Shown here piece by piece: positions 43,750 to 53,529 of a DNA stretch of 64,000 bases (position 1 is the stretch's first letter; every line of letters begins with the position of its first letter). The notes beneath the pieces are model-generated. The model worked only from the letters and a program-made list of their open reading frames with translations. It did not search any database and was not told the DNA's origin. The DNA lies in assembly GCF_017565705.1 (NCBI RefSeq), contig NZ_JAGDYL010000014.1, positions 38,382 through 102,381 of the forward strand. Direction: 5' to 3'. This DNA comes from Leucobacter ruminantium. GTDB taxonomy: Bacteria; Actinomycetota; Actinomycetes; Actinomycetales; Microbacteriaceae. Made by a program: the position numbers and the translations under genes.

Positions 43750-45345
43750 ATGAATACGACACCAGAGTCCGAGCGCCAGGGAGTCCCCTCCTCCGGCGGC
43801 TCCTTCTTCACATGGCTCCGCGGCCTCGGCATCGTCCGCGGCTCCGATCGATGGTTCGCCGGCGTCGCGGGCGGCATCGCGGCGAAGGCCGGCATCGATC
43901 CGCTCATCGTGCGCGGCGTCTTCGTCGTACTGACCCTGCTCGGCGGCCCGGGCCTCCTGCTCTACCTCGTGGGCTGGTTGCTGCTGCCGGATGAGACGGG
44001 ACGCATCCACACGGAGGAGATCATCCGGGGGCGAGCATCGAGCGGGATGATCATCACGGCGGCCGTCGTCGCGGGCGTCATCATCATCCCGCTGTTCGTC
44101 GGGCTCGTCTTCGGGGGTGCCCCGTTCGCGGGCACGCCCGGCTTCTGGGGGTGGGATCTCTGGAGTGCGATGGGCGTGCCGCTCTGGCTCATGCGCACGG
44201 TCGGCTGGCTGTTCTGGATCGCGGTGCTCGTGGCCGCCTTCTTCCTGGTCAGGCACCTCGTGCTGCAGCACGGACGCGAGCGGCGCGAGAACAGTGCGGG
44301 CGATGCGTGCGCTCCTGGCGGTCAGGGGGCGCAGAGCGCAACGGCGCGGGATCCCTCGCGAATGGACAGCTCGCCCTCCGACAGCGCGGCGCCCGCGGGC
44401 GAACGGCCCGCGACGGCCGCCTTCTCCGCGCAGCGGACGGCCTCGGGGCGCTCGTCGACCGAGAGACCGTTCGAGGAGCGGGCCGGGGAATGGGCGGCAC
44501 GCACCTCCGAGCGCGCCGAGGAGTGGGGTCGCAGCTTCGGCGAGCGCGCCTCGCGATGGGGCGAGGAGGTCGGTCAGCAGGCCGACGAGTGGAGTGCCCG
44601 CTACGCCGAGCATCACGACGCCCACCGCATGGGCACCGCGCAGACGGTGCTCAGCCTCGCATTCGCACTGCTCGCGGGCGGAGCCGCCGCGATCTGGGTC
44701 GGCTTCGAAGCGGCATCGGCCGGAGGTCGCATCGACTCCGGGGCGGCCCCCGCCCTCGTCGCGGGCCTCACCGCCTCTGTCGCGGTGCTCGCCCTTTCAC
44801 TCATCATCGTGGGAATCCGGGGCCGCCACACGGGCTGGGTGGGCTTCCTCGCGGCCTGCGGCGTGTTCGCTCTGCTCGCCACCGTCGTGCTGCCGGGCGG
44901 CACTCGGTTCCAGCCCTTCGGCACCATGCAGGTCGACGGCCGCACGGCGACCGGCGCCGTGCTGATCGCGGGATCGGCCGATATCGACCTGAGGGATCTC
45001 GACGAGCGCGGCCCCGACTCCGACATCGTCATCTGGCAACTCGCGGGCGACACGAGCGTGCGACTGCCGGACGACACCCCCGTCGACCTCGACGTGCGGG
45101 TGCTCGCCGGCCGGATCGACGACCACGGCGCCCGCCCGGCGGACGCGGCAGCAGGCGCCTTCCTCGGCCGCACGGTCTCGGTCGGAGCCCCCGGGAAGCG
45201 GGAGTCGGCCATCGCCGATGACGGCATCGGCACCGTCACCGTCTACCTGCTCGCCGGAGGGGTGGACGTGACCGGCGGGCAGAGAGCAGGCGACGAGCCG
45301 GCGGATCAGAACACACGCACGCGCGAACGGGAGACGCAGCGATGA
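43750..45345 (+). CDS. PspC-domain membrane protein (LiaF-like)
   Basis: 531 residues. N-terminal PspC domain (RWFAGVAGGIAAKAGIDPLI) with paired helices. A charged cytoplasmic segment (about 190-300) has an ARDPSRMD insertion of the GAGGGATCC motif and a coiled, Arg/Glu-rich region (RAGEWAARTSERAEEWGRSF). More membrane helices follow, then a beta-rich, LiaF-like C-terminal domain (GSADIDLRDL ... DLDVRVLAGRIDDHG). It probably modulates the divergent LiaS-like kinase; the two genes share a 114-bp promoter region. Confidence 0.87.
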   Translation: MNTTPESERQGVPSSGGSFFTWLRGLGIVRGSDRWFAGVAGGIAAKAGIDPLIVRGVFVVLTLLGGPGLLLYLVGWLLLPDETGRIHTEEIIRGRASSGMIITAAVVAGVIIIPLFVGLVFGGAPFAGTPGFWGWDLWSAMGVPLWLMRTVGWLFWIAVLVAAFFLVRHLVLQHGRERRENSAGDACAPGGQGAQSATARDPSRMDSSPSDSAAPAGERPATAAFSAQRTASGRSSTERPFEERAGEWAARTSERAEEWGRSFGERASRWGEEVGQQADEWSARYAEHHDAHRMGTAQTVLSLAFALLAGGAAAIWVGFEAASAGGRIDSGAAPALVAGLTASVAVLALSLIIVGIRGRHTGWVGFLAACGVFALLATVVLPGGTRFQPFGTMQVDGRTATGAVLIAGSADIDLRDLDERGPDSDIVIWQLAGDTSVRLPDDTPVDLDVRVLAGRIDDHGARPADAAAGAFLGRTVSVGAPGKRESAIADDGIGTVTVYLLAGGVDVTGGQRAGDEPADQNTRTRERETQR

Positions 45346-45827
45346 ACGAGCAGCACGACGACACGCAACCGCTCACGGAGGGACTGCACACGGAGGAGAC
45401 GCAGCCTTCGGCAGGTGCCGCGCCCACGGCGGACACGCCGACCGCGACAGACACGCAGCCTTCGCCGGAGAAAGCGCAGCCTCCGGGAGACGCGCCGCTC
45501 CCGACTGACGCGCCGCCCGAGACCCGGCTCCGGGCAGCGGCACCCCCCTCAGGCGAGGAGGCGCCCGCCGAGCCCGCGCCGGGAATCCCGCACGCGGCGC
45601 CGACCCCCGGAGCGGTGGCGGATCCCTCGCCGAATCGCAGGCCGAGACCTCGCACGGGGCCCATCGTGTGGGGCGCGCTCATCCTGGCGTTCTGCGGGTA
45701 CATCGCGCAGCGGGTCTTCGGAACCGCAGAGCTCGACGCGGGTTGGTGGATCGCCGCGACCACGATCGCGCTCGGCGCCCTGCTCCTGCTCGTGGGGGCA
45801 GCGGTGGTGGTGCGGGGCCGCCGCTAG
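45342..45827 (+). CDS. Small membrane protein with acidic, Pro/Thr-rich N-terminus
   Basis: 161 residues, starting inside the stop of the PspC gene (ATGA). The first ~95 residues are low-complexity (repeats of TQPS, TDAP, PPE), probably disordered and cytoplasmic. Two helices follow (GPIVWGALILAFCGYIAQRV and WWIAATTIALGALLLLVGAA). No family recognised; translationally linked to the LiaF-like protein. Confidence 0.8.
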   Translation: MNEQHDDTQPLTEGLHTEETQPSAGAAPTADTPTATDTQPSPEKAQPPGDAPLPTDAPPETRLRAAAPPSGEEAPAEPAPGIPHAAPTPGAVADPSPNRRPRPRTGPIVWGALILAFCGYIAQRVFGTAELDAGWWIAATTIALGALLLLVGAAVVVRGRR

Positions 45828-45892
45828 CTCGAGGATCCCCGCGCCGCCGGGGCATCGCGGCTCGGGCTGGGGGTCGCGGGGAATCCCTCGAA

Positions 45893-47404
45893 TCACCCCC
45901 GCACGCGCGGGATCTCGCGCGTCTGCGTCGCGATCCAGTGCAGCGGCACCTCGATCACCACGCGGGTGCCGCCCCTGGCATCGGGACCCCAGGTGATGCT
46001 GCCGCCGAGCTCGCCCTCGACGAGGGTGCGCACGATCTGGGTGCCGAGCCCGTCGCCCACCGTGCCGCCGGGCAGGCCCGTGCCGGTGTCGACGACCTCG
46101 ACGACGAGCCGCTCGTCGTTGCGATCGGCCTTGATGAAGACCTCGCCCTCGCTGCCGGCGAGGCCGTGCTCGACCGCGTTCGTGACGATCTCCGTGAGCG
46201 CGAGCGCGAGCGGCGTCGCGTACTCCGACGGGAGCTCGCCGAACTCGCCCTCCTTGCGGGGATGCACGACGGTGTTGTGCAGGCTCGCGACCTCGGCGGC
46301 GAGGCCGAGCACGCGGGCGAAGACCTCGTCGAAGTCCACGATCTGCGAGAGGCCGGCCGACAGCGTATCGTGCACGACGGCGATGGCTGCGACGCGGCGC
46401 ATCGCCTGGCCGAGCACCTGCTTGGCCTCCTCGCTCCTGGCGCGACGCGCCTGCACGCGCAGCAGGGACGCGACCGTCTGCAGGTTGTTCTTCACACGGT
46501 GGTGGATCTCGCGGATCGTCGCGTCCTTCGTGATGAGCTCCTGCGCCTGCTGCCGCAGCTCCGTGACGTCTCGCGTGAGCACGATGCCGCCGACGCGCAC
46601 GCCGTCGCGGATCACCGGGATGGACCGCAGGGTGATCGTGTGCCTGCGCACGTCGATCTCGACCCGCTTGGCGATCTTGCCCTGCGCGATGAGCGGCAGC
46701 GACTCGTTGGTGTCGAACTGGCCCTTCACCACTTCGGCGACGACCGCGGCGAAGTTCTCGCCCTCGATCTCATCGCGGTAGCCGATCCCCGCGAAGGTGG
46801 TCTGCGTGTTCGGGCTGACGAAGGTGGCGATGCCCTCGGGGTCGAGGCGCACGAGGCCATCGGCGGCTCGCGGGGCGCCCTGCTCGCCGCCACGGGTGTT
46901 GCCGGGCGGCGGGAAGAGACCCTCCTCGATCATGCCGAACAGCTCGTCGGCGACCTCGTGGAAGGCGGCGCCGATGCGAGACGCGTTCTGGGTGTCGGCG
47001 ACGCTCGCGTGCACGGTCGCGACCGCGAAGGGCCCGTGCAGCTCGCCGTTCTCGTCGCGACGGCTGACGGCGTGCGCGGTGAGACGCATGGGGTTCTCCT
47101 CGTACCAGGCCGGGGAGGTCGAGATGACGGGCTTGCCGGTCTCCATGGCCTCGTCGACGATCGCGCGCCAGTCGGAGCGCAGGAAGTCGCCGATGACGTC
47201 GCGGTAGAAGAGTGTCACCGAGCCGGCCGGGCGGCTGTGCGCGACGGCGAGATATTCGCCCTCCTCCGTCGGCACCCAGAGCACGACGTCGCTCAGGGCG
47301 AGGTCGGCGATCAGCGACCAGTCGAGGGTCAACCGTTCGAGCCATTCGACTTCGGCTTCGTCGAGGGAGGAGTACTTCGTCGCAAATTCACGCAGGGTCG
47401 TCAC
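45893..47404 (-). CDS. pdtaS: PdtaS-type sensor histidine kinase (GAF, PAS, HisKA_2)
   Basis: 503 residues, cytoplasmic (no helix). An N-terminal GAF-like domain (1-150) and a PAS domain (about 180-285) precede the HisKA_2 phosphoacceptor in REIHHRVKNNLQTVASLLR (His near 300) and a HATPase with ALTEIVTNAVEHGL and GDGLGTQIV. This is the actinobacterial PdtaS architecture; the partner PdtaR is an RNA-binding antiterminator. PdtaR is not in the window, so the kinase is an orphan here. It closes the tilS-folate gene run. Confidence 0.9.
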   Translation of the reverse strand: MTTLREFATKYSSLDEAEVEWLERLTLDWSLIADLALSDVVLWVPTEEGEYLAVAHSRPAGSVTLFYRDVIGDFLRSDWRAIVDEAMETGKPVISTSPAWYEENPMRLTAHAVSRRDENGELHGPFAVATVHASVADTQNASRIGAAFHEVADELFGMIEEGLFPPPGNTRGGEQGAPRAADGLVRLDPEGIATFVSPNTQTTFAGIGYRDEIEGENFAAVVAEVVKGQFDTNESLPLIAQGKIAKRVEIDVRRHTITLRSIPVIRDGVRVGGIVLTRDVTELRQQAQELITKDATIREIHHRVKNNLQTVASLLRVQARRARSEEAKQVLGQAMRRVAAIAVVHDTLSAGLSQIVDFDEVFARVLGLAAEVASLHNTVVHPRKEGEFGELPSEYATPLALALTEIVTNAVEHGLAGSEGEVFIKADRNDERLVVEVVDTGTGLPGGTVGDGLGTQIVRTLVEGELGGSITWGPDARGGTRVVIEVPLHWIATQTREIPRVRG

Positions 47405-47507
47405 CGCACCAGCTTAGAGGCCGCAGACACCCCCAAGCTCGGTGCTGCCCCGGTACGGGGCGTGCATGGGCAGGGAGACGGGTGCGGGCGGCCGGTGAGC
47501 AGCCGGG

Positions 47508-48026
47508 TCAGGGCTTGCGGTAGGCGGCGCTGTCGGCGGGGCCGAGCGAGGGATCCGGGCCTGCGTCTCCCTCCTCGTCGCCGTCGCCCGGGGGCACGCG
47601 GCACAGGTGCTCGGCGACGGCCGCGCAGGCGACGAGCACCGCACCCCCCGCCAGCGTCAGCACCATGGGAAGCCAGGTGTCGACCGGCGCCGGCACGCTG
47701 CGGCCGAGCAGCGAGAGTGCGAGACCGCCTCCGAAGCCGCCGAGCAGGCCTCCCACGATCTGGCCGGCACGGGCGGCCGCGAGCAGCCGCACCGCGTGGA
47801 ACGGGTTCACGGCTCCCGGGCGCTTCTCCACGTTGCGCCGCAGGCGGATGCCGAAGACGAGCAGCACGACGCCGACGAGCACGAGCGTCACCGGGAGGGA
47901 GAGCGGCGGCGAGAACGGCGCCTGCCCGCGCCCCGAGAGCGCGAACTGCACGACGAGGCCGACGGCCGCCCCCATCGCCGCTGCGGCGAGCGAGGCGAGC
48001 GGGTTCATCCGCTCAAAACCGCGCAT
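47508..48026 (-). CDS. DUF3180 membrane protein
   Basis: 172 residues (ATG at 48026, overlapping folK by 14 nt; an ATG at 48008 is possible). Four helices and a charged Asp/Glu-rich tail. DUF3180 is an uncharacterised actinobacterial membrane family found just after folK, which is the position here. Confidence 0.85.
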   Translation of the reverse strand: MRGFERMNPLASLAAAAMGAAVGLVVQFALSGRGQAPFSPPLSLPVTLVLVGVVLLVFGIRLRRNVEKRPGAVNPFHAVRLLAAARAGQIVGGLLGGFGGGLALSLLGRSVPAPVDTWLPMVLTLAGGAVLVACAAVAEHLCRVPPGDGDEEGDAGPDPSLGPADSAAYRKP

Positions 48027-48537
48027 CGCCGGCCTCGTCGATCCTGCGGGTGGTGTCGCCGATGCGTGCGAGCAGTTCGGCGACCCTGCCGTGCCCCATC
48101 AGCACGGCGTCGGGGTCGAGGTCGAGCCACGGCGAGAGCACGAAGTCGCGCTCGTGGGCGCGCGGGTGCGGCACGGTCAGGCGGTCGTCCGCGATCGCGC
48201 GACCCCCGTAGAGCACGAGATCGATGTCGAGGGTGCGATCCCCCCAGTGCACGTCGCGCACGCGCCCGTGGCTGGCCTCGATCCGCTGCATCGCGTCGAG
48301 CAGCGCGTGCGGTTCGAGCGTCGTCTCGGCGAGCGCGACGCCGTTCAGGTATCGCGGCGCATCGGGGTCGGGGCCGTGCGTGGTGAGGGCGATGGTCTCG
48401 CGCAGCGGCGAGGCGCGGAACGCCGAGACGCCCGGCACGGCGGCGAGCTCCCGCTGCGCCGCACGAATGGTCTCGCCCCTGTCGCCCAGATTGGCGCCGA
48501 ACGCGAAGAGTACGGGCACGATCCGAGCGATCACCAC
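48013..48537 (-). CDS. folK: HPPK, 6-hydroxymethyl-7,8-dihydropterin pyrophosphokinase
   Basis: 174 residues, GTG start. It transfers pyrophosphate from ATP to hydroxymethyl-dihydropterin in folate synthesis. Motifs: FGANLGDR and the HWGDRTLDIDLVLYG signature (metal-binding Asp pair), then VPHPRAHERDFVL. Overlaps folP/folB by 7 nt. Part of folE - folP/folB - folK. Confidence 0.95.
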   Translation of the reverse strand: MVIARIVPVLFAFGANLGDRGETIRAAQRELAAVPGVSAFRASPLRETIALTTHGPDPDAPRYLNGVALAETTLEPHALLDAMQRIEASHGRVRDVHWGDRTLDIDLVLYGGRAIADDRLTVPHPRAHERDFVLSPWLDLDPDAVLMGHGRVAELLARIGDTTRRIDEAGDARF

Positions 48538-49826
48538 CGGCCTCCCTGCCCTCGCACGATGCTCACCGACACGTCGGAGAAGACCGCGTCGATCGGCGCG
48601 TCCGGCTTGTGCACCGTGATGCTCGCCTCCCGCACTCCGGGGAATCCGAGCGCCACCTGTGCGACGCGCTCGGCCAGGGTCTCGATCAGGTCGACGGGAT
48701 CCCTGCGCACGGCCTCGACGATCGCATCGGCGAGCTCGCCGTAGTGCACGGTGCGCTCGAGCGCATCGCCCGCCGCGGCCGGCCGGAGGTCGACCTCGAC
48801 CTCGGCGTCGATCAGGAAGCGCTGCCCCCGCTCCCGCTCGAAGTCGAAGACGCCGTGGTGCGCGAACACCTCGAGCCCGGTCAGGGTGATGCGGTCCCTC
48901 ACGGCGGGTTCAGGAGCGGCGGTCGGTTCAGGTGCCGGTACCGGTGAAGGATCCGGGGACCGTGCCGGTTCAGGTGCCGCCGCTGGCGGCGAGGGATCCC
49001 CACCGCTCCATGCGCGCTCGACCGCGAGCGCCTGCGCCGTGGCGTCGACGTCGTGCACGCGCACACCCCACGCCCCGGCCCGGGCGACGAGAGTGCTCAC
49101 CACGGCCGTCGCCAGATCCCGCTGCTCCGGCGAGACGGTGCGGCCGAGGCCGGCGGCGAGGGCTTCCGCGATCATCCGCTTCCGCGAGGCGCCGACGAGC
49201 ACGCGGTGGCCGAGGGCGGAGAGCTCGTGGAGACGCCGCAGCAGTTCCCAGCACTGCTCGCCGGTCTTGTCGAAGCCGAGGCCCGGGTCGATGACGATGC
49301 GATTCGGGTCGACACCGGCGGCGATCGCTTCGCGCGCGAGCCCGGCGAGCGCGTCGCGCACCTCTGCGACCACGTCGTCGTATCCGGATCGCTCGTGCCG
49401 CGGGTCGGGGATCCCTCTCCAGTGCCCGATGATGTAGCTCGCCCCGTGCTCGGCCGAGGCCCATGCCGCCGCGGCATGCATCGCGGGGTCGTGCAGACCG
49501 CCCGAGACGTCGTTGATGTAGCGCGCGCCGGCGGCGACGGCCGCCTGCGCCGTCTCGGCGTGCAGCGTGTCGATCGAGACGGCGATGCCCTCTGCGGCGA
49601 GCGCGCGCACCACTGGCAGCACGCGCCGCAGCTCCTCCTCGCGCGGCACCGGCTCGGCTCCGGGCCGCGTCGACTCGCCGCCGACGTCGACGATGTCGGC
49701 GCCGAGCTCGACGAGCCGTCGGCCGTGCGCCACCGCAGCCTCGGCGGAGAGATAGCTGCCGCCGTCGCTGAACGAGTCCGGCGTGACGTTGAGCACGCCC
49801 ATGACGAGCACGCCGCGCTCAGGCAT
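48531..49826 (-). CDS. folP-folB: Dihydropteroate synthase fused to dihydroneopterin aldolase
   Basis: 431 residues. The N-terminal 1-270 are DHPS: MGVLNVTPDSFSDGG, GGESTRPGA, YINDVSGG, DPGLGFDKT and VGASRKRMI are all present. A Pro/Ala/Ser-rich linker (about 278-312, encoded across a GAGGGATCCCC motif) joins it to dihydroneopterin aldolase (LTGLEVFAHHGVFDFERERG ... HKPDAPID). The two activities make and consume pterin intermediates either side of FolK. They are usually separate adjacent genes in this family of operons; the fusion is unusual here. Confidence 0.93.
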   Translation of the reverse strand: MPERGVLVMGVLNVTPDSFSDGGSYLSAEAAVAHGRRLVELGADIVDVGGESTRPGAEPVPREEELRRVLPVVRALAAEGIAVSIDTLHAETAQAAVAAGARYINDVSGGLHDPAMHAAAAWASAEHGASYIIGHWRGIPDPRHERSGYDDVVAEVRDALAGLAREAIAAGVDPNRIVIDPGLGFDKTGEQCWELLRRLHELSALGHRVLVGASRKRMIAEALAAGLGRTVSPEQRDLATAVVSTLVARAGAWGVRVHDVDATAQALAVERAWSGGDPSPPAAAPEPARSPDPSPVPAPEPTAAPEPAVRDRITLTGLEVFAHHGVFDFERERGQRFLIDAEVEVDLRPAAAGDALERTVHYGELADAIVEAVRRDPVDLIETLAERVAQVALGFPGVREASITVHKPDAPIDAVFSDVSVSIVRGQGGRW

Positions 49827-50397
49827 CGCGGCCGCCGATCAGGGCGAAGACGGCGGCCTGCTCCGCTGGACGGGCGAGGGATCCGCGCGCCGCGACGGTG
49901 ATCGCGCGGGCGCCGGTCTGGCGCACACCGCGGTCGGCCACGCACCCGTGCGTCGCCTCGAGCACCACGAGCACGCCCTGGGGGCCGATCGCGGCATCGA
50001 TGGCCGCGGCGATCTGCTCGCCCAGCCGCTCCTGCACCTGGGGCCGCGCGGCGAGCGAGGCGACCACGCGCGGCAGCGCGCTCAGGCCGACGACCCGCTC
50101 CCCCGGGCGGTAGGCGACGTGCGCGCGCCCTCGGAACGGCAGCAGGTGGTGCTCGCAGACCGACCGCAGCTCGATGTCGCGCATCAGCACGAGTTCGCCC
50201 GACTGGTCGCCCACCGGCACGGAGTCTGCGAGGAAGGCACAGGGATCCTCGCCCATTCCGGAGAAGAACTCGGCGTAGGCGTCGGCGACACGGCCCGGCG
50301 TTCCCGCGAGCTCCTCGCTCGCCGGATCGGCGCCGATCGCGGCCAGCAGCTCGCGCACCGCCGCTGCGATGCGCGGACGGTCCACTCCCTCAGCCAT
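49819..50397 (-). CDS. folE: GTP cyclohydrolase I
   Basis: 192 residues. It converts GTP to dihydroneopterin triphosphate, the first folate step. Zinc-binding residues are visible: Cys and His in SVCEHHLLPFRG, and the second Cys in THGCVADRGVR. The PRVVASLAARPQVQERLGEQ helix is conserved. Starts just after ftsH (6-nt gap) and overlaps folP/folB by 8 nt. Confidence 0.96.
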   Translation of the reverse strand: MAEGVDRPRIAAAVRELLAAIGADPASEELAGTPGRVADAYAEFFSGMGEDPCAFLADSVPVGDQSGELVLMRDIELRSVCEHHLLPFRGRAHVAYRPGERVVGLSALPRVVASLAARPQVQERLGEQIAAAIDAAIGPQGVLVVLEATHGCVADRGVRQTGARAITVAARGSLARPAEQAAVFALIGGRDA

Positions 50398-50402
50398 GCG
50401 CG

Positions 50403-52649
50403 CTACCGGTCGTCGTCGCGGTCGGGAACACCGAGGTTGCGGGGCGGCAGGCCGGTCCCGCCCTGCGAGGGGTTCGCGGGGTGCTGAGCGTCGCTCCCGG
50501 CGCCCGTCCCGTCCGAGGTCGGCGCGGGCGGGGTCTGGGCGGGAGGCGCCTCGCCTGCTGCACCCTCGGTCGAGGTCTGCCCCGCGACGCCCGCGGCGCT
50601 CTCGCCCGCGGCGGCACTGCCGTCCGCGGGTTTCGCCGCGTCGCCCTCGGATGCTGCCTCACCGGCCGCGGGCTTCACCTCGACATCGTCGGCGTTCGCC
50701 CGTTCGCCGTCGGTGCGCACCGCGACCGGCACCTCGATCGGGGGTCGGTCCGAGATCGGCCGGTCCGTGCTCGAGAGCCAGACGGGCCGCTCGGGCAGCT
50801 TCTTCACGTCGCGGAAGATCTCGGCGATCTGGATGTGGTCGAGCGTCTCCTTCTCGAGCAGCTCGCGCGCCAGGTTGTCGAGAATGTCGCGGTTCATCAC
50901 CAGCACCTCGTAGGCCTCGTTGTGCGCCTGCTCGAGCAGGGCGCGCACCTCGCTGTCGATCGTCACCGCGACGCCTTCGGAGTAGTCTCGGCTCTGCCCG
51001 AACTCGCCCATGAAGGCACCGGGCTGCGCCTGTCCGAGCTTCACGGGGCCGACGGTGGTGGTCATACCGTACTCGGTGACCATCTTGCGCGCCGTGCCGG
51101 TGGCCTTCTCGATGTCGTTGCCCGCGCCCGTGGTGGGGTCGTGGAACACGAGCTCCTCGGCGACGCGGCCGCCGAGCGCGTAGGCAAGCTGATCCTGCAA
51201 CTCGTTGCGGGTCACCGAGTACTTGTCCTCGAGCGGGATGACCATCGTGTAGCCCAGCGCCCGACCTCTCGGCAGGATCGTGATCTTCGTGACGGGGTCG
51301 GTGTGGTTCAGCCCGGCGGCGACGAGCGCGTGACCGCCCTCGTGGTAGGCCGTGATGAGCTTCTCGCGATCCTTCATGACGCGGGTGCGGCGCTGGGGGC
51401 CGGCGATCACGCGATCGATGGCCTCATCGAGGGCGCGGTTGTCGATGAGCTGCGCGTTCGATCGCGCGGTCAGCAGCGCCGCCTCGTTGAGCACGTTCGC
51501 GAGATCGGCGCCGGAGAAGCCGGGCGTCTTGCGTGCGACGACCTCGAGGTCGACGCTCTGCGACAGCGGCTTGCCCTTCGAGTGCACCTGCAGGATCTTG
51601 AGGCGACCCGGCATGTCGGGGGCGTCGACGCCGATCTGCCGGTCGAAGCGGCCCGGGCGCAGCAGCGCGGGGTCGAGCATGTCGGGCCGGTTGGTCGCCG
51701 CGATCATGATGACGTTGGTCTTGGGGTCGAAGCCGTCCATCTCGACGAGCAGCTGGTTGAGCGTCTGCTCGCGCTCGTCGTGACCGCCGCCCATGCCCTG
51801 CCCGCGACGCTGACCGACGGCGTCGATCTCGTCGACGAAGATGATGGCGGGCGCGTTGGCCTTCGCCTCCTTGAAGAGGTCGCGCACGCGGCTCGCGCCG
51901 ACGCCGACGAACATCTCCACGAAGTCGGAGCCGGAGATCGAGTAGAAGGGCACACCGGCCTCGCCTGCCACGGCGCGGGCGAGCAGCGTCTTGCCCGTGC
52001 CGGGCGGGCCGTAGAGCAGCACGCCCTTCGGAATGCGAGCCCCGACGGCCTGGAAGCGCGAGGCGTCTTGCAGGAAGTCCTTGATCTCGTGCAGCTCCTC
52101 GACCGCCTCGTCGGCTCCGGCGACATCCGCGAAGGTGACCTGCGGCATGTCCTTGGACATCAGCTTGGCCTTGTTCTTGCCGAACTGCATGACGCCGCGA
52201 CCGCCGCCCTGCATGGAGGAGAGCATCCACCAGATCAGCAGGCCGATGAGCAGCATCGGAAGGAGGAAGCCGAGCAGCGACCAGATCGGGTTGGGCTGCG
52301 GCACCTTGTCGGTGAAGCCGTCCTTGGGCTTCGCCTCGTCGATCGCGGCGACCACGTCGGCGCCGCGCTGCTCCACGTAGTAGAAGTAGACCTTGGCGGT
52401 GCCGGTCTTCTTGTCGGTCTTCGCGAGTTCGAGGTTGACGCGCTGATCGCCGTCGACGATCTCGGCCTTCTTCACCTGCTCGCTCGAGATCATCTCGAGT
52501 CCGCGCTCGGTCGTCACCTCACGGGTGTCGCCGCCCGAGAGCAGCGACCAGCCGAGCAGCACGATCAGCGGTGCGAGGACCAGGTAGAGCAGCGGGCCGC
52601 GCAGCAGCTTCCGGGTCTTCGACGTGCTCTTCGTTGATTTCTCTGCCAA
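50403..52649 (-). CDS. ftsH: ATP-dependent zinc metalloprotease FtsH
   Basis: 748 residues if the TTG at 52649 (AAAGG 7 bases upstream) is used; a frame to 52718 has no clear site. Two membrane helices (about 18-38 and 110-130) flank an extracytoplasmic loop. The AAA+ domain has Walker A GPPGTGKT (near 213) and [11 protein letters not shown]. The protease domain has the zinc motif HEGGH (near 440). A long, Ala/Pro/Glu/Asp-rich C-terminal tail (about 665-748) is variable. FtsH degrades membrane and misfolded proteins. Confidence 0.95.
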   Translation of the reverse strand: MAEKSTKSTSKTRKLLRGPLLYLVLAPLIVLLGWSLLSGGDTREVTTERGLEMISSEQVKKAEIVDGDQRVNLELAKTDKKTGTAKVYFYYVEQRGADVVAAIDEAKPKDGFTDKVPQPNPIWSLLGFLLPMLLIGLLIWWMLSSMQGGGRGVMQFGKNKAKLMSKDMPQVTFADVAGADEAVEELHEIKDFLQDASRFQAVGARIPKGVLLYGPPGTGKTLLARAVAGEAGVPFYSISGSDFVEMFVGVGASRVRDLFKEAKANAPAIIFVDEIDAVGQRRGQGMGGGHDEREQTLNQLLVEMDGFDPKTNVIMIAATNRPDMLDPALLRPGRFDRQIGVDAPDMPGRLKILQVHSKGKPLSQSVDLEVVARKTPGFSGADLANVLNEAALLTARSNAQLIDNRALDEAIDRVIAGPQRRTRVMKDREKLITAYHEGGHALVAAGLNHTDPVTKITILPRGRALGYTMVIPLEDKYSVTRNELQDQLAYALGGRVAEELVFHDPTTGAGNDIEKATGTARKMVTEYGMTTTVGPVKLGQAQPGAFMGEFGQSRDYSEGVAVTIDSEVRALLEQAHNEAYEVLVMNRDILDNLARELLEKETLDHIQIAEIFRDVKKLPERPVWLSSTDRPISDRPPIEVPVAVRTDGERANADDVEVKPAAGEAASEGDAAKPADGSAAAGESAAGVAGQTSTEGAAGEAPPAQTPPAPTSDGTGAGSDAQHPANPSQGGTGLPPRNLGVPDRDDDR

Positions 52650-52783
52650 GTCGGCGCCTTTCGAGATGACCGTGCCGGGACGTCCAGCAGGAGCTAGCGT
52701 AACGAATGCCACTGACACCGGCCTGGAGCGGGGGCGTTTGTCCGCTCACGGCGCAGCCGGGGCCCAGGGGGCGAGGGATCCGC

Positions 52784-53344
52784 TCAGCCCTCCCCGCCGT
52801 AGACGTGCGGTGCGAGGATCGCCACGTCGCGCAGGTTGCGGTAGTCCTCCGCGTAGTCGAGGCCGTAGCCCACGACGAAGTCGACGGGGATGTCGAAGCC
52901 GTTGTACGCGACCTCGAGGTCGACCTTCATCGCGTCGGGCTTGCGCAGCATCGTGCAGATACGCACGGACCTCGCGCCGCGGCTCTCCAGGTTCTCCTTC
53001 AGCCAGTGCAGAGTGAGGCCGGAGTCGATGATGTCCTCGACGATCAGCACGTCGCGGTCGGTGATATCGGAATCGAGGTCCTTCAGGATCTTCACGACGC
53101 CGCTCGACTTGGTGCCCGCGCCGTAGGAGGAGACGGCCATCCAGTCCATCTGCGCGTGGAACCGCAGCTCGCGGGCGAGATCCGCCATCACCATCACCGC
53201 GCCCTTGAGCACGCCGACGAGCAGCGGGGGCTCGTCGGCGTAGTCGGCTTCGATCTCGCGGGCCAGTTCGGCGAGGCGCGCGTGCAGTTCGGCCTCGGTG
53301 TGCAGCACGACGGAGAGCTCGTCTCCCAGGTGTTTCGCGTCCAT
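52784..53344 (-). CDS. hpt: Hypoxanthine phosphoribosyltransferase
   Basis: 186 residues from the ATG at 53344 (GGAG nearby); an ATG at 53353 would add three residues. It converts hypoxanthine and guanine to IMP and GMP. The PRPP-binding motif VLIVEDIIDSGLTL is intact, and GVLKGAVMVMADL and DFVVGYGLDYAEDYRNL match the family. Between tilS and ftsH, as in most Gram-positives. Confidence 0.95.
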   Translation of the reverse strand: MDAKHLGDELSVVLHTEAELHARLAELAREIEADYADEPPLLVGVLKGAVMVMADLARELRFHAQMDWMAVSSYGAGTKSSGVVKILKDLDSDITDRDVLIVEDIIDSGLTLHWLKENLESRGARSVRICTMLRKPDAMKVDLEVAYNGFDIPVDFVVGYGLDYAEDYRNLRDVAILAPHVYGGEG

Positions 53345-53428
53345 GCGCTCCATTCTCCCACTGCTCGGCGGGGCGCGGAGGACGGGTCGCGTTCTCGCCC
53401 CCAGCGGGCGTCTGCTCGTTCGGATCGC

Positions 53429-53474
53429 ACCCGTCGTTCGGACGGAATCGCGGGTTCTCGTCCGAATGACGGGT
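53429..53474 (-). terminator. Inverted repeat after tilS
   Basis: ACCCGTCGTTCGGACG and CGTCCGAATGACGGGT (15 of 16 pair) around a 14-nt loop, in the 185-bp gap between tilS and hpt. Probably a terminator or attenuator; no T run. An additional TCGTTCGG segment at about 53416 partly repeats the left arm. Confidence 0.55.
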
Positions 53475-53529
53475 CAGATCCGACTCACGGGACGGTGGAC
53501 GAGGACGGGGGCAGGCGAGGGATCGGGGC

